64,000 bases of DNA from Plastoroseomonas arctica (GTDB taxonomy: Bacteria; Pseudomonadota; Alphaproteobacteria; Acetobacterales; Acetobacteraceae). The stretch covers positions 93,806 to 157,805 of the forward strand of contig NZ_JAAEDH010000010.1 in assembly GCF_018128965.1 (NCBI RefSeq), in the 5' to 3' direction. Of this stretch, positions 35,781 through 44,867 are shown piece after piece. How positions within the stretch are numbered: the first letter of the stretch is position 1; every line of letters starts with the position of its first letter. Made by a program: the position numbers and the translations under genes. The notes below the pieces were generated by a model, which saw only the letters and a program-made list of their open reading frames with translations, was not told where the DNA came from and did not search any database.

Positions 35781-38700
35781 CTACCAAAAATCGCCGTGCC
35801 GCCCGGGCTGTTGACCGTGGGCGGACACGTTGTCGTTGTCGCCGCCCCAACCGCCGCCCTTCTCGCCCTTCTGCTTCCAGGGAGTCTGAATGGCTTTACT
35901 GCAGCCTTCGCAGCATGGTCGCGTCGGCGCTATGAAAGCAACCCCCTTGGCGTCATCGTCGCAGTCCACCGCACGCAATCCGCGCTGCTCGGCGTGCTTG
36001 TGTGTGGTCGGATCCTCTTCGCCATTAGGCTTGGTACGTGGGAAACGCCAGTCATCGTCGTTTTGGCCAACAGGCTTCGGTCGGTCATCGCCGTGACCCA
36101 CAATGCGCGCACCTTCCGGAATCTGTTCCCGCACCCGCTTTGGCATGTTGGCCGGATTGACGTTGCCCGTGACAACGACCTCGTAGGTGCCATCATTGCG
36201 CAGGACCACCATGGTCGCAAGCGTGACCCCAGCAGCGTTCAGCGGATGCATTTCCTCGTTATCGACAGCCTTCTGCATCGCCTTGCGCAGGTTGTCGGCG
36301 ACCTCCTGCGCCTCCTTCTTTGCGGCCGTCAGGGCGGCATCTTTCCCGTCATCCTTGATCATCGCCTTTTTCGCGCAGGGTGCGAGCCCGTCAACATCGA
36401 CCGTGTCGAGCGGCCGCGCCGGGTAGCCGTAGAGGTTGAACCCACCCTCGATGTCGCGCGGATCGACCTGGATATAGCGACCTAGCACTGGGCTGTAATA
36501 GCGGTGACGGTTATAGTGCAGTTCCGTCTCGGCATCGTAATAGTGCCCGGGCCAGCGCAGGTTCAGCGTTATGCGCGCACCGGGCGAGATACGCGTCTCG
36601 CCATACGGCGCAATCTCGGCTCGCCACAGTGGCCGCCCCCCGTGATCCTCGACCAGGACGGGACATGCGACCTGGTCGGTGAAGACGTGGCGCAGCACGC
36701 CGGCGGCGGGATCGGCACCCAGATGGGCGTAGTCGACGAACGCGAAGGGGCTCATCGCGTCGCCATCGGCGTAGACATAGACGCGCAGAGCCCCGCCCGG
36801 CGCTATCTCGGCGGCCAGACGCTCGCCGTCCCAAACGAACTCTGTGCGCCCCTCGGCCGAAGTCTTGGCTTGGCGGCGGCCGAGTGCGTCGTAGGCGAAG
36901 CTCACGCTGCCCTGCGGCGTCTCGCACGCGATGAGCCGGTCCTCGGCATCGTAGCGGTAGCGTGTTATCCCCCCATCGCTCCATTCCGAGGCGATGTGGT
37001 CGCGCTCGGTGTAGGTGAAGCGCTGCCCGTTCGCGCCGGTAATACGGTTGCGCAGGAACGACGCCTCACGCAGCGCGGGTGCCGCGGTGAGGTTGCCGGC
37101 GGCGTCATGGCTGAAGCGCTGACTGGCGCCTCGCGGCCCGTGCGCTGCGATCAGGCGATGGGCGGCGTCGTAGTGGAAGACCCGTGCGCCGGCTGTGGTG
37201 TCGGTCGCGGTTAGGAGGGCTCCGACCGGCGAGTAGCGGTAGCTGCGCGCCCAGACTGCGTAGGATTCCGTCCCGTGGTAGCGCGCCTTTGCCAGGCAGC
37301 GGCCATCCCAGTCGTATTGCACGAGCTCCTTCACGCCGTTCGCGCGCTCGAACAGGAACACGCCGGTCTCGAGCTGGCGCACCGCGTGGCGGCCGCCGGA
37401 CGGGTCGGTGATGGTCCGCCGCATCCGGTCCGGGTCGGTGGCGTAGCGTGTGACGTAGCGCTCGAGCACGATGATCGCTGCGAGCTGCAACCCGGCATAG
37501 GCGCGCTCCGTGCCCCGCCCGTCCTGAAGGTCGCGCACCCTGTGGCCGACCGAGTCATAGGCGATGGCGAGCTTCGGGCCATCCTCGGCGGCGACATCGG
37601 TGAGCCGGCCGCGCGCGTCATAGGCGCATTGCCGCTCCGCCCCGCCGCGGGGGGCGACGATCAGCGGCCGCCCATGCGCGCCAGGGAGGAAGGTTACGCG
37701 CGGCGCTTCGTCCGGCCCGCCGAGCTCGGTGAGCCCCGTCGAGAGATCGTAGCGGAACCAGTCACGTGCGCCATTGTCGCGGGCGCGGCCGACTAAGCGG
37801 TCCTTGAGGTCGAAGGCATGCGCGGTGATCGTGCCGCCGGCATCCTCGGCGCGGACCAGTTGCTCGGTCGGGCCATAGGTGAACTGCGTCGCGTGGCCGA
37901 GAGGTGAGGTCTCCCGCACTAGGTGGTTCCAGGAGGCGAAGTCGTAGCGCCACTCCGACCCCGCATGGTCGACGTGGCGGATGACATTGCCGTTGGCGTC
38001 GTACTGCCAGCGGCAGCGCGCCCCGTCGGGGCGGATATGGCCGATGAGGAGGCCGAGCGGGTCGCGCTCCACCCGTCCAGCGGGCACCGCCTGCGCCATG
38101 CGCTTCTTCGGCATAGGCATGGCCGGCCGCGCCGGCAGCGCGACCTGATCGGCGAGAGGGGAGGCCGGGCGCGGGGCCATCCTCGAGGGTGTGGCAGGGA
38201 TCGCGGCGCCGTCCTCTCCGGCGAACTTCAGCGTAGCGAGGGCGGCTTGGGGCAAGCTTGTTTGCCAGAAGCGGTGCGCGTCGCGCGGCGGCAGGGTAAT
38301 GCTCGCAAGATGGCGGCCGGCCGCGTATCCGTCCCAGCCCATTGGCTGGCGTGGATAGGCGAGTGCGTTTGCGGCCGTGAACCAGGGGTCGCCGAGCGGC
38401 AGGCACACGCCGGCAGGAGGGCCGTAGGGTGAGCCGACAAAACCACTCTCATCGTCGAGCACGGTGCGTAGGGTCTCTCCCTCAGGCCCCGTCTCGGCGG
38501 TGAGCGAGCCGTCCGGGCCGTACTCGCGCTGGGTGATGCCGCCATAGGGGTCGACGATGCGGGTGATGCGATGGTCGGAATGGTGGAAGTTCCACAGTCC
38601 GCCATCGGCGCGCTGCACCTCAGTTCGCTTTTCACCGGCCTGGAAGCGCAGCCGCACGGCCTGCACCCCGCCCTCGCCTGATGACCAGACGCAGCGGCCT

Positions 38701-39377
38701 AGACGGTCATACTGCATCGCGAACCGGTAGCCGTTATGGTCGGTGCGCCGCGTCATGCGGTTGGCCCCGTCAAAGGCAAAGAGTTCGGCGTTCGCGCGCG
38801 CATCGGTGACGCGGACGAGGTTGCCTCGCGCATCGTACTCGCCCTGCCACAGCCTTCGCGACTCGCCGCCGATCGCCCATTCGAGGGCGAGGATGCGTCC
38901 AGCGCCGTCCTGGTGCACATGGAGCGGCGGCTCGTCGCCATATGTGAGCAGCGCCATGGCACCTGCATTGTCGTAGTGGAGCTGCTGGAAGGCGGTGCCG
39001 CGGAACAGTCGAATCAATCGCGCGGGGCGTTCGGGATGGCCAAACTCGAATTCGACCTCGGGCTCGCCAGCGGCCTTGGCGCGGAAGGTAGCCTGGCCGG
39101 TGCGCTCGAGTCGGGCAGCGGCGCTGGTGCTCACCCTCTGGCGCGCGGTCGGCAGGACGAAGCCGTGCCTAGTCCCGGAGGGGGTGGTGTAGCTTAGCCC
39201 GTCGAGGTCGAAGACGAGGCGGTGGTCGTAGGAATGGGTCTGGCCGCGCCCGAGCGGCAGCGCCTCGCCGGCGCGGCGCGAATCATAGTAGCGGCGCCAG
39301 TGGAAGGGCACGTCCCAGGCGAGATGCAGGTCGAGCGCCACATCGAAATATGCCCCCGTGACGAGGTTGATCGGCAT
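35781..39377 (-). CDS. Rhs-repeat T6SS effector with C-terminal deaminase-like toxin
   Basis: A 1198-residue Rhs/YD-repeat protein. The N-terminus (INLVTGAYFDVALDLHLAWD) is a DUF6531-type start. Many YD repeats follow (YDARGNLVRVTDARA, YDANGNVIRHVDHAG, YDAEDRLIACETPQG), then the conserved core end HYNRHRYYSPVLGRYIQVDP and GGFNLYGYPARPLDTVDVDG. The variable tail (about residues 998-1198) contains THKHAEQRGLRAV (His1128, Glu1130) and FIAPTRPCCEGCSKAI (Cys1155, 1156, 1159), the HAE...CxxC zinc site of the cytidine-deaminase superfamily, found in several bacterial DNA/RNA deaminase toxins. The Rhs shell likely encloses this toxin for delivery by VgrG. Deaminase activity is inference. Confidence 0.85.
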   Translation of the reverse strand: MPINLVTGAYFDVALDLHLAWDVPFHWRRYYDSRRAGEALPLGRGQTHSYDHRLVFDLDGLSYTTPSGTRHGFVLPTARQRVSTSAAARLERTGQATFRAKAAGEPEVEFEFGHPERPARLIRLFRGTAFQQLHYDNAGAMALLTYGDEPPLHVHQDGAGRILALEWAIGGESRRLWQGEYDARGNLVRVTDARANAELFAFDGANRMTRRTDHNGYRFAMQYDRLGRCVWSSGEGGVQAVRLRFQAGEKRTEVQRADGGLWNFHHSDHRITRIVDPYGGITQREYGPDGSLTAETGPEGETLRTVLDDESGFVGSPYGPPAGVCLPLGDPWFTAANALAYPRQPMGWDGYAAGRHLASITLPPRDAHRFWQTSLPQAALATLKFAGEDGAAIPATPSRMAPRPASPLADQVALPARPAMPMPKKRMAQAVPAGRVERDPLGLLIGHIRPDGARCRWQYDANGNVIRHVDHAGSEWRYDFASWNHLVRETSPLGHATQFTYGPTEQLVRAEDAGGTITAHAFDLKDRLVGRARDNGARDWFRYDLSTGLTELGGPDEAPRVTFLPGAHGRPLIVAPRGGAERQCAYDARGRLTDVAAEDGPKLAIAYDSVGHRVRDLQDGRGTERAYAGLQLAAIIVLERYVTRYATDPDRMRRTITDPSGGRHAVRQLETGVFLFERANGVKELVQYDWDGRCLAKARYHGTESYAVWARSYRYSPVGALLTATDTTAGARVFHYDAAHRLIAAHGPRGASQRFSHDAAGNLTAAPALREASFLRNRITGANGQRFTYTERDHIASEWSDGGITRYRYDAEDRLIACETPQGSVSFAYDALGRRQAKTSAEGRTEFVWDGERLAAEIAPGGALRVYVYADGDAMSPFAFVDYAHLGADPAAGVLRHVFTDQVACPVLVEDHGGRPLWRAEIAPYGETRISPGARITLNLRWPGHYYDAETELHYNRHRYYSPVLGRYIQVDPRDIEGGFNLYGYPARPLDTVDVDGLAPCAKKAMIKDDGKDAALTAAKKEAQEVADNLRKAMQKAVDNEEMHPLNAAGVTLATMVVLRNDGTYEVVVTGNVNPANMPKRVREQIPEGARIVGHGDDRPKPVGQNDDDWRFPRTKPNGEEDPTTHKHAEQRGLRAVDCDDDAKGVAFIAPTRPCCEGCSKAIQTPWKQKGEKGGGWGGDNDNVSAHGQQPGRHGDFW

Positions 39378-39383
39378 GCCGCC

Positions 39384-40481
39384 TCAGCCCGGGCAGGACC
39401 CGGTGCCGGCGCCTTCATCATCCGGCGGCTTTGGCGCCGCCTTGTAGCGCTTCAGCCGGTTCAAGAGCGCGCTCACCGGGTCGGGGATGTTGATCATGGG
39501 GAAGCCGCCAATAAGGACTGTCGCGTGGCTTGGATCGATGATGGCGCCGATGCTGCCGGTCGGGGGCAGGGTGGGGTCCTTCCACATGGTGGCCTCCACG
39601 GCGGCCTTCGCCTGGTCCATCGCCATCTGCGCAACCTCCATAGCGGCTGCGAGCGCCTTGCCCGAGGCCATCGCCGCGTCGTCCTCGACGGCGGCTTCGG
39701 CGACATTGGCGGCGATCCCGAGCACGCCGCCGGCGATCCCCGCCACGTGCATGGCCTTGGAGGCGACGTCGGCCGCCTTCCCGATCGCCGCCATCACCTT
39801 GCCGGCCGGAATGGAGGGCGGATCGGGAATGTTTTTGCATGCGACACAGATGTCACCGAAGCGCGCTGCCCGCGCGCCGCCGAGGAAGACGTTGGAGGAG
39901 CCGGTCTTGATCTTGAACCAGGCCGGTGGGAGGCCCATGCAGGTCGGCGCGAGGCCGATGTCGTCGCACCGCGCGGCAGGCATCGAGTTGATGAGCACGC
40001 GCGGCGTCACGCCCAGCAGTACCGCACCCATGCTCGGGCAGGGTGTCGGCGGAACCGGGGGCGGGCCGCTCGGCGGATGGGTGGGGTGCGCATGGGGCGT
40101 GCCGAGGTACATCGATCCGAGCGTTGCCGCGGGCAGGCTCGGCATCATCGCCGCGAGCGGCGCGGTCAGATCCGCGAAGCCGACATCGAGCGCGGTCTTC
40201 AGGCTGCCAAGCGCGCCCATAGCCGCGCCGACGGTCGCCTGCGCGGCACGGATCACCCGGGCTGTCTTCTCGCCCGCAGTGGGGGGACGCTCGTTGGGCT
40301 CGCCTTTGTGGGCGGGCGCATTGATGTTGCTCCAGGCATCGGCAGCATCATGCGCCGCCTTTCCCTGTTGCCCGAAAACGGCGGCCACGTCGCTCCCGGT
40401 GTTGCCGGCACGGCCGACGCCTGTCTTCACCTCGCCGATGCGCTTGTCCACAGCGACGCGGAGCCCTTCCGGAATGGCCAT
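39384..40481 (-). CDS. PAAR-like (DUF4150) T6SS spike-tip protein
   Basis: A 365-residue protein upstream of rhs. After an N-terminal helical region (to about 120) a Pro-rich stretch leads into the PAAR-like domain: TPCPSMGAVLLGVTPRVLIN, SMPAARCDDIGLAPTCMGLP, IKTGSSNVFLGGARAARFGD. Ala-rich helices follow, and a second DPSHATVLIGGFPMINIPD segment of the same kind comes near the end. PAAR proteins sharpen the VgrG tip and tether effectors. Its position 6 bp before rhs suggests it caps VgrG with the Rhs cargo. Confidence 0.86.
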   Translation of the reverse strand: MAIPEGLRVAVDKRIGEVKTGVGRAGNTGSDVAAVFGQQGKAAHDAADAWSNINAPAHKGEPNERPPTAGEKTARVIRAAQATVGAAMGALGSLKTALDVGFADLTAPLAAMMPSLPAATLGSMYLGTPHAHPTHPPSGPPPVPPTPCPSMGAVLLGVTPRVLINSMPAARCDDIGLAPTCMGLPPAWFKIKTGSSNVFLGGARAARFGDICVACKNIPDPPSIPAGKVMAAIGKAADVASKAMHVAGIAGGVLGIAANVAEAAVEDDAAMASGKALAAAMEVAQMAMDQAKAAVEATMWKDPTLPPTGSIGAIIDPSHATVLIGGFPMINIPDPVSALLNRLKRYKAAPKPPDDEGAGTGSCPG

Positions 40482-40483
40482 GA

Positions 40484-41728
40484 TCAGATCGGCCCCGCGT
40501 GTCCGAGATCAACGAGCTGATCGCGGCGCTCGCGCGCAGCCTCGACCTGACCGGTTTCCCGGTAGTGCCGCGCTAGCCGGAGCACCAACCCTCGGCAGGC
40601 CGGGACATCTTCAAGCTGCGCCGCAAGCACCGAGCCTCCGATCCAGCTTTGCTCAGCCAACTCGTAGCGGTGCTGTGCATGCTGGCAAACCCCGCGAAGT
40701 TCGAGTGCCTGGATCCGCATCGGAGCGTTCCGCGCGAGTATAGCGAGCTGCTGCGCCATTTCGAACCAGGCTTCCCCTTCCGCGCAGCGGTCTTCCTTCA
40801 GGCGAAGCCGGCCTATTCCCATGGTGAGGTTAAGGTACAGGGGCACGGGCAGGTGCGTTTCCTGCCCCGCGAGCGCGAGGGCACGCTCATATGCGTCGCC
40901 GGCGCCCGCCAAGTCGCCCATCGCCTCCGCGGCCTCGGCAACCCCGCCGAGGGCGACGGCCGCGACGCCGCTGCCAGTGGCGTCGTGAAAGCGGTGCAGC
41001 AGCGCGTATTTCTCGCGAGCGTCGGCGTGGCGGTGTAGCGCCTGGTCGACGCCGGCCATGACCATCAGCGTGCCCATGCGCTCATCGAGCGCAAGGGTGT
41101 CATCCTCCGCGGTGGCGGAGAGGTGCCTTTCGACCGCGTCCGGCCCAAAATCCGGCGTGAAGCTGCGTACGCGGGGTTGCGATTGGAGAAGCGCGGCCCC
41201 CGGGTCGTCTGGACCGACGCAAATGACGAAGCGCAGACGCTGGCACCACGGGCGCGGTAGCTCGTGTCGGATCAGTTCCGCCATCAGGGCACAGAACGCG
41301 GGGCCGTCGTGGAGTTCGAGTGGATTGAGAACCCAAACCGAGGCGCCGATCGCAGGGTCGGGCAGCATTTCGCGCGAGAAGGTACAGGCTTGGCGCAGGC
41401 GGTCGGCGGGAGTGCCCGGACGTTCTTCGCCGGAAGTGCGCGGATTTGGCGGCCAGGCGACAGCACCCTCCTCCTCGAGGGAGAGCCGCACGGCCTCCTG
41501 GCGTGTGAAGAAGGCATCCGTAATCGCCTCCGCGTAGGATTCTGAATCATGAAATGCATCGGGCATAATCCAGAACAGATCGGCGGCCGACTCAGCCTCC
41601 ACGCTCTCGAGTACCGTCAGTATCGGCAGGGTATCGCTAGCGTTGCAACGCAGGAGCAACGCGACGTCCGTGCGTTGGGCAATGAAGCTGCGCAATTCTT
41701 CGGCAACCACATCAAGGATTTCTTGCAT
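40484..41728 (-). CDS. TPR-containing protein, probable effector adaptor
   Basis: A 414-residue protein, first gene of the PAAR-rhs-immunity operon, 2 bp from the PAAR gene. The N-terminal half (ILDVVAEELRSFIAQRTDVA, WPPNPRTSGEERPG, HELPRPWCQRLRFVICVG) has no family I recognise. The C-terminal half has helical repeats of TPR type (KYALLHRFHDATGSGVAAVA, GDLAGAGDAYERALALAGQE, EGEAWFEMAQQLAILARNAP, HRYELAEQSWIGGSVLAAQL). In comparable T6SS cargo operons such proteins accompany PAAR-Rhs effectors; a chaperone/adaptor job is inferred. Confidence 0.7.
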   Translation of the reverse strand: MQEILDVVAEELRSFIAQRTDVALLLRCNASDTLPILTVLESVEAESAADLFWIMPDAFHDSESYAEAITDAFFTRQEAVRLSLEEEGAVAWPPNPRTSGEERPGTPADRLRQACTFSREMLPDPAIGASVWVLNPLELHDGPAFCALMAELIRHELPRPWCQRLRFVICVGPDDPGAALLQSQPRVRSFTPDFGPDAVERHLSATAEDDTLALDERMGTLMVMAGVDQALHRHADAREKYALLHRFHDATGSGVAAVALGGVAEAAEAMGDLAGAGDAYERALALAGQETHLPVPLYLNLTMGIGRLRLKEDRCAEGEAWFEMAQQLAILARNAPMRIQALELRGVCQHAQHRYELAEQSWIGGSVLAAQLEDVPACRGLVLRLARHYRETGQVEAARERRDQLVDLGHAGPI

Positions 41729-41943
41729 CGGATGCTTTTCTTACTCAATCCCTGGTCGTCAAACAAAATAGATTTGTATACGACGCAGGAGAAGGTTTAG
41801 TAGAGCATGAAATAAGGTCTCTGTCGTTGTAATTCCATATCGCTCGCGATTACCGTCACCGAGCACGCCTAGCGCTTCGCGCCCATCTGCCGATGGTAAA
41901 CATCGGCGAAGAAGCGGACCTGAGCCTCCAGTCTCACGGTCCC

Positions 41944-42217
41944 TCACCAATAGTCGTTCATTAAGCTGCTGCGGCTGACGCGGCGCTGGGACTCCGGACG
42001 AGGCTTAGCGGCGGGCGGTAGGCCAGCCCAGGGCACGCCAACATTCGGCTCGTGCGGCGCCGTTGTGGGGTGCTGCGAGGCATCGACCGTGAAAGTGGCT
42101 TGTTCGCCGGCGAGAGGCGGGATTACGCTCGCTATCGCAAGTTCAGCGGCGAGCCTCTGCCAGCGGCCCTGTCCCCAGCCATCCATACCCAAAGCGGCGG
42201 CAGCAGCGCGGGCATAA
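41944..42217 (-). pseudogene. C-terminal fragment of an unknown gene cut by the IS3 end
   Basis: The reverse strand reads ARAAAAALGMDGWGQGRWQR, LAAELAIASVIPPLAGEQAT and a Pro-rich end PESQRRVSRSSLMNDYW before TAA. Homology to the left is lost exactly where the IS3 terminal repeat begins (42218). I do not recognise the family. It is about 90 codons long. Confidence 0.5.
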
Positions 42218-43205
42218 TGAAGTTGCCCCGCTTTTGTGGACGGTTTGCGGGTAGCGATCAGTCCTTCATGCGCATTTTCCTCGCTTCGTATTCGATAGGC
42301 GAGAGGTAGCCCAGGGCGGAGTGGCGCCTGGTCGGGTTTTAGAAGCCTTCGATGAAGTGGAACACTGCCATGCGTGCCTCGGCCTGGGAGCGGAAGCGGC
42401 GCCGGTCGAGCAGCTCGCACTCGAGCGTGGCGAAGAACGCCTCGGCCATGGCGTTGTCATAGGCATCGCCGACCGATCCGGTGGACGGGCGGACGCCTGC
42501 TTCTCGGCATCGCATCCCGAACGCCAGGGACGTGTATTGGCTTCCCTGGTCGGAGTGGTGCACGACATCGGAGGGTTTCCTCGTGGTCAGCGCCATGTCG
42601 AGCGCGTCGAGGACCAGGCGCGTTCGCAGGTCTGTGGCCATCGCCCAACCGACGATGCGTCGGGACCAGGAATCGAGCACAACAGCCACAAACAGGAAGC
42701 CCGCCGCGGTCGGCACGTAGGTGATGTCGGCCACCCACAGCCGGTTCGGACCAGGCGCGGTGAAGACCCGGCCGACAAGGTCGTTGGCCGGCGTGTGCGT
42801 CGGCTCGCGACGTGTCGTGGTCGGAAACCGCCGGCGGGAGACACCCCGCAGCCCGGCGTGGCGCATCAGCCGCGCGAAGCGCTTTCGGGCGATCGCCGTG
42901 CCCTCGGCCTGCAGCTCAGCATGCACCCGCGGCACGCCGTAGGTGTTGTGCGAGCCCGCATGGATGGTCCGGATCCGGCGCAGAAGGAGGGCATCGGCCT
43001 GGGCATGGGCCGAGGCCGGCCGGTGGCGCCAAGCGTAGTAGCCGGATGCCGAGACCCGAAGCACGCGGGCCATGACACGGATGGGGAATTCGGCCTGGTG
43101 CGCGCTCATGAATTCGAAGACCCGGACGGGGTCTTGTCCCTCGCGAACCAGGCCGCCGCCTTTGCCAAGATGTCGCGCTCCTGGCGCAGGCGATGGTTCT
43201 CACGG
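42218..43205 (-). mobile_element. Truncated IS3-family insertion sequence
   Basis: The end at 42218 starts tgaagttgccccgcttttgt, matching the usual IS3-group terminal repeat (TGA..TGCCCC..TTTTGTGGA). The element carries an orfB with a nonsense codon and only the last 30 or so codons of orfA ([31 protein letters not shown]). Sequence stops near 43205 without the opposite terminal repeat, so the orfA half has been deleted. It cannot move by itself. Confidence 0.85.
42258..43109 (-). pseudogene. IS3 transposase OrfB (DDE integrase) with premature TAA
   Basis: The full reading is a 280-residue or so IS3 OrfB: HTH-like IRVMARVLRVSASGYYAWR, GSHNTYGVPRVHAELQ, and an rve core with the DDE acids in RLWVADITYV, DVVHHSDQGSQYTSL and AMAEAFFATLECELLD. 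The frame hits TAA at 42339 just after FHFIEGF. Beyond it the same frame still reads NPTRRHSALGYLSPIEYEAR until TGA at 42258, so the stop replaces a Tyr codon by a single base change. OrfA is missing, so no frameshift fusion transposase can form. Confidence 0.88.
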
Positions 43206-43567
43206 CCATGCAAGGAACTGGGCTCGCCGCACGAGTTATAGAGACCCGAGCGCTCTATGCGGTGGTGCTCGCCTGTTGCGGCGATCACCAAGCTGCAGAA
43301 AGCGAAGTGGCGCGGCTGCGACCGTTTGAAGAGGCGATGGCACCGGGGCATCGCGACGCGTTTCAGAACCAGAAGCGGCTTATCGAGACTTTGCGGCGGT
43401 TCGGGGGGCCGAGTCAGCGGGAAGTTAACATCCCCGCCTCCCTGCAGACGCTGATCGATAAGCGTCGTGGTACGCCGGGCGCCGTCGAGCCCCGTAGGAA
43501 GGTAGGGCGTAACGAGCTCTGTCCGTGTGGCGCGGGTAGGAAATACAAGCAATGTCATGGACGGTGA
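43193..43567 (+). CDS. SEC-C motif protein (probably 5'-truncated by the IS)
   Basis: A 124-residue reading frame ending in a clear SEC-C zinc-binding motif ([20 protein letters not shown], Cys-x-Cys...Cys-His). Before it lies a TPR-like helical part ([40 protein letters not shown]). The first codons (MVLTAMQG) come from the IS3 remnant, so the original N-terminus is lost. SEC-C occurs in SecA and many proteins of unknown function. Confidence 0.65.
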   Translation: MVLTAMQGTGLAARVIETRALYAVVLACCGDHQAAESEVARLRPFEEAMAPGHRDAFQNQKRLIETLRRFGGPSQREVNIPASLQTLIDKRRGTPGAVEPRRKVGRNELCPCGAGRKYKQCHGR

Positions 43568-43886
43568 GTTTCGTCCCCCACGGCTAAACCTCATCGACAT
43601 ACGGCTCGGGGTTAGTGGCGAAAGCTGTTCCCAGATGCCTATTGGCAACCGGTCGGCTTGCTAAAACACTCGAAGGATTGCTTAGCCTAGAGGATACAAT
43701 ATCAACGCGTTACACCTTGAGGGTTAAATCGTACTACCCCCAAGCTTCGGAGACTTTCGCGCCTCTGGAGAGCGATTTCCGGGATCGTCGCGTTCTCCAA
43801 CTCTCAAGCCACCACTTCAAAACCGCAGGAAACCTCCGGTTTAGGGCGCCATCGACGCGTGGGAAATGTGAGGTTGGGAAACCGAC
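43568..43886. other. tRNA-Gly 3' flank with hairpin repeat
   Basis: No gene is seen. The hairpin at 43716-43744 (stem cttgaggg/cccccaag) and the stretch up to the tRNA resemble 6069-6262. A short palindrome aacgcgtt lies just left of the hairpin. This is the expected position for an integrase attachment site (3' end of a tRNA), but no integrase gene is in the window. Confidence 0.45.
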
Positions 43887-43961
<75 letters not shown>

Positions 43962-44104
43962 GCTCCTGACGTTGCGACTCTCTACCATGATCGTCCGTGA
44001 TTGCAAGTTGCCGTCTCCGTCCTGCCATATCCAACACGCCGTGGCCCCATTCGGCGCATGCAACGCTTGATTTGCGGCCGGCCAGCCCCGACACTCTCCT
44101 CTCC

Positions 44105-44857
44105 ATGCTCCAGCGCCCCACCAAACGCCCGCAGTTTTTCTACACCACCGCGCCCTTGCCCTGCCCCTATCTGGCCGGCCGGACGGAGCGCAAGGTGGTG
44201 ACCGAGCTCTCTGGCGGCGACGCCGAGGCGCTGCACGACCGCCTCTCCCGGGCGGGCTTCCGGCGGAGCCACAACATCGCCTATTCGCCGGTCTGCCCCG
44301 GCTGCCAGGCCTGCATCCCGATCCGCATCGTGACCGAAGCCTTCCTGCCCGACCGCACCCAACGCCGGGTACGCCGCGCGAACCTCGATCTCACGGGCCA
44401 TGAATCGCCCGCCCGTGCGACGTCGGAGCAGTTCGCGCTGTTCCAGCGCTACCAGCGGGTGCGGCACGGCGATGGCGACATGGCCTCGATGGGCTTCTAC
44501 GACTACCGCGCCATGGTCGAGGACACGCCGATCACCACCGGCATGGTCGAGTTCCGCGACACCTCGGACCGCCTGGTCGGCGCCTGCCTCACCGATTGGC
44601 TCAGCGACGGGCTCTCGGCGGTGTACTCATTCTACGACGTCGGCGCCGATGCGCGCTCGCTCGGCACCTACACCATCCTGTGGCTGGTGGCCCGTGCCCG
44701 TGCGCTCGGCCTGCCTTATGTCTACCTGGGCTATTGGGTGCCGCAGAGCCGCAAGATGGCCTACAAGGAACGCTTCCGGCCGAGCGAGATCCTGACCGGC
44801 GGCGCCTGGCGGCCGCTCGAGACCGCCACCGCGCCGCTCGCCCACGCGCTGCCCTGA
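44105..44857 (+). CDS. bpt: Bpt-type aspartate/glutamate leucyltransferase (arginyltransferase family)
   Basis: A 250-residue N-end-rule enzyme that transfers Leu from Leu-tRNA to proteins with N-terminal Asp or Glu, marking them for ClpS/ClpAP. Family landmarks: PCPYLAGRTERKVVTELSG, SHNIAYSPVCPGCQACIPIR with the N-terminal Cys cluster, SMGFYDYRAMVEDTPI, DGLSAVYSFYDVGADARSLG, and YLGYWVPQSRKMAYKERFRP. ATG 44105 is preferred to upstream ATG 43997 because homology begins at MLQRPTKRPQFF. It is divergent from the tRNA gene. Confidence 0.94.
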   Translation: MLQRPTKRPQFFYTTAPLPCPYLAGRTERKVVTELSGGDAEALHDRLSRAGFRRSHNIAYSPVCPGCQACIPIRIVTEAFLPDRTQRRVRRANLDLTGHESPARATSEQFALFQRYQRVRHGDGDMASMGFYDYRAMVEDTPITTGMVEFRDTSDRLVGACLTDWLSDGLSAVYSFYDVGADARSLGTYTILWLVARARALGLPYVYLGYWVPQSRKMAYKERFRPSEILTGGAWRPLETATAPLAHALP

Positions 44858-44867
44858 GGCGTACGCC

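Noticed and set aside
42339..42341. Programmed recoding at the IS3 OrfB stop
   Set aside because: IS3 recoding occurs at the orfA-orfB junction, not near the OrfB end, and orfA is deleted here. A simple nonsense mutation fits.
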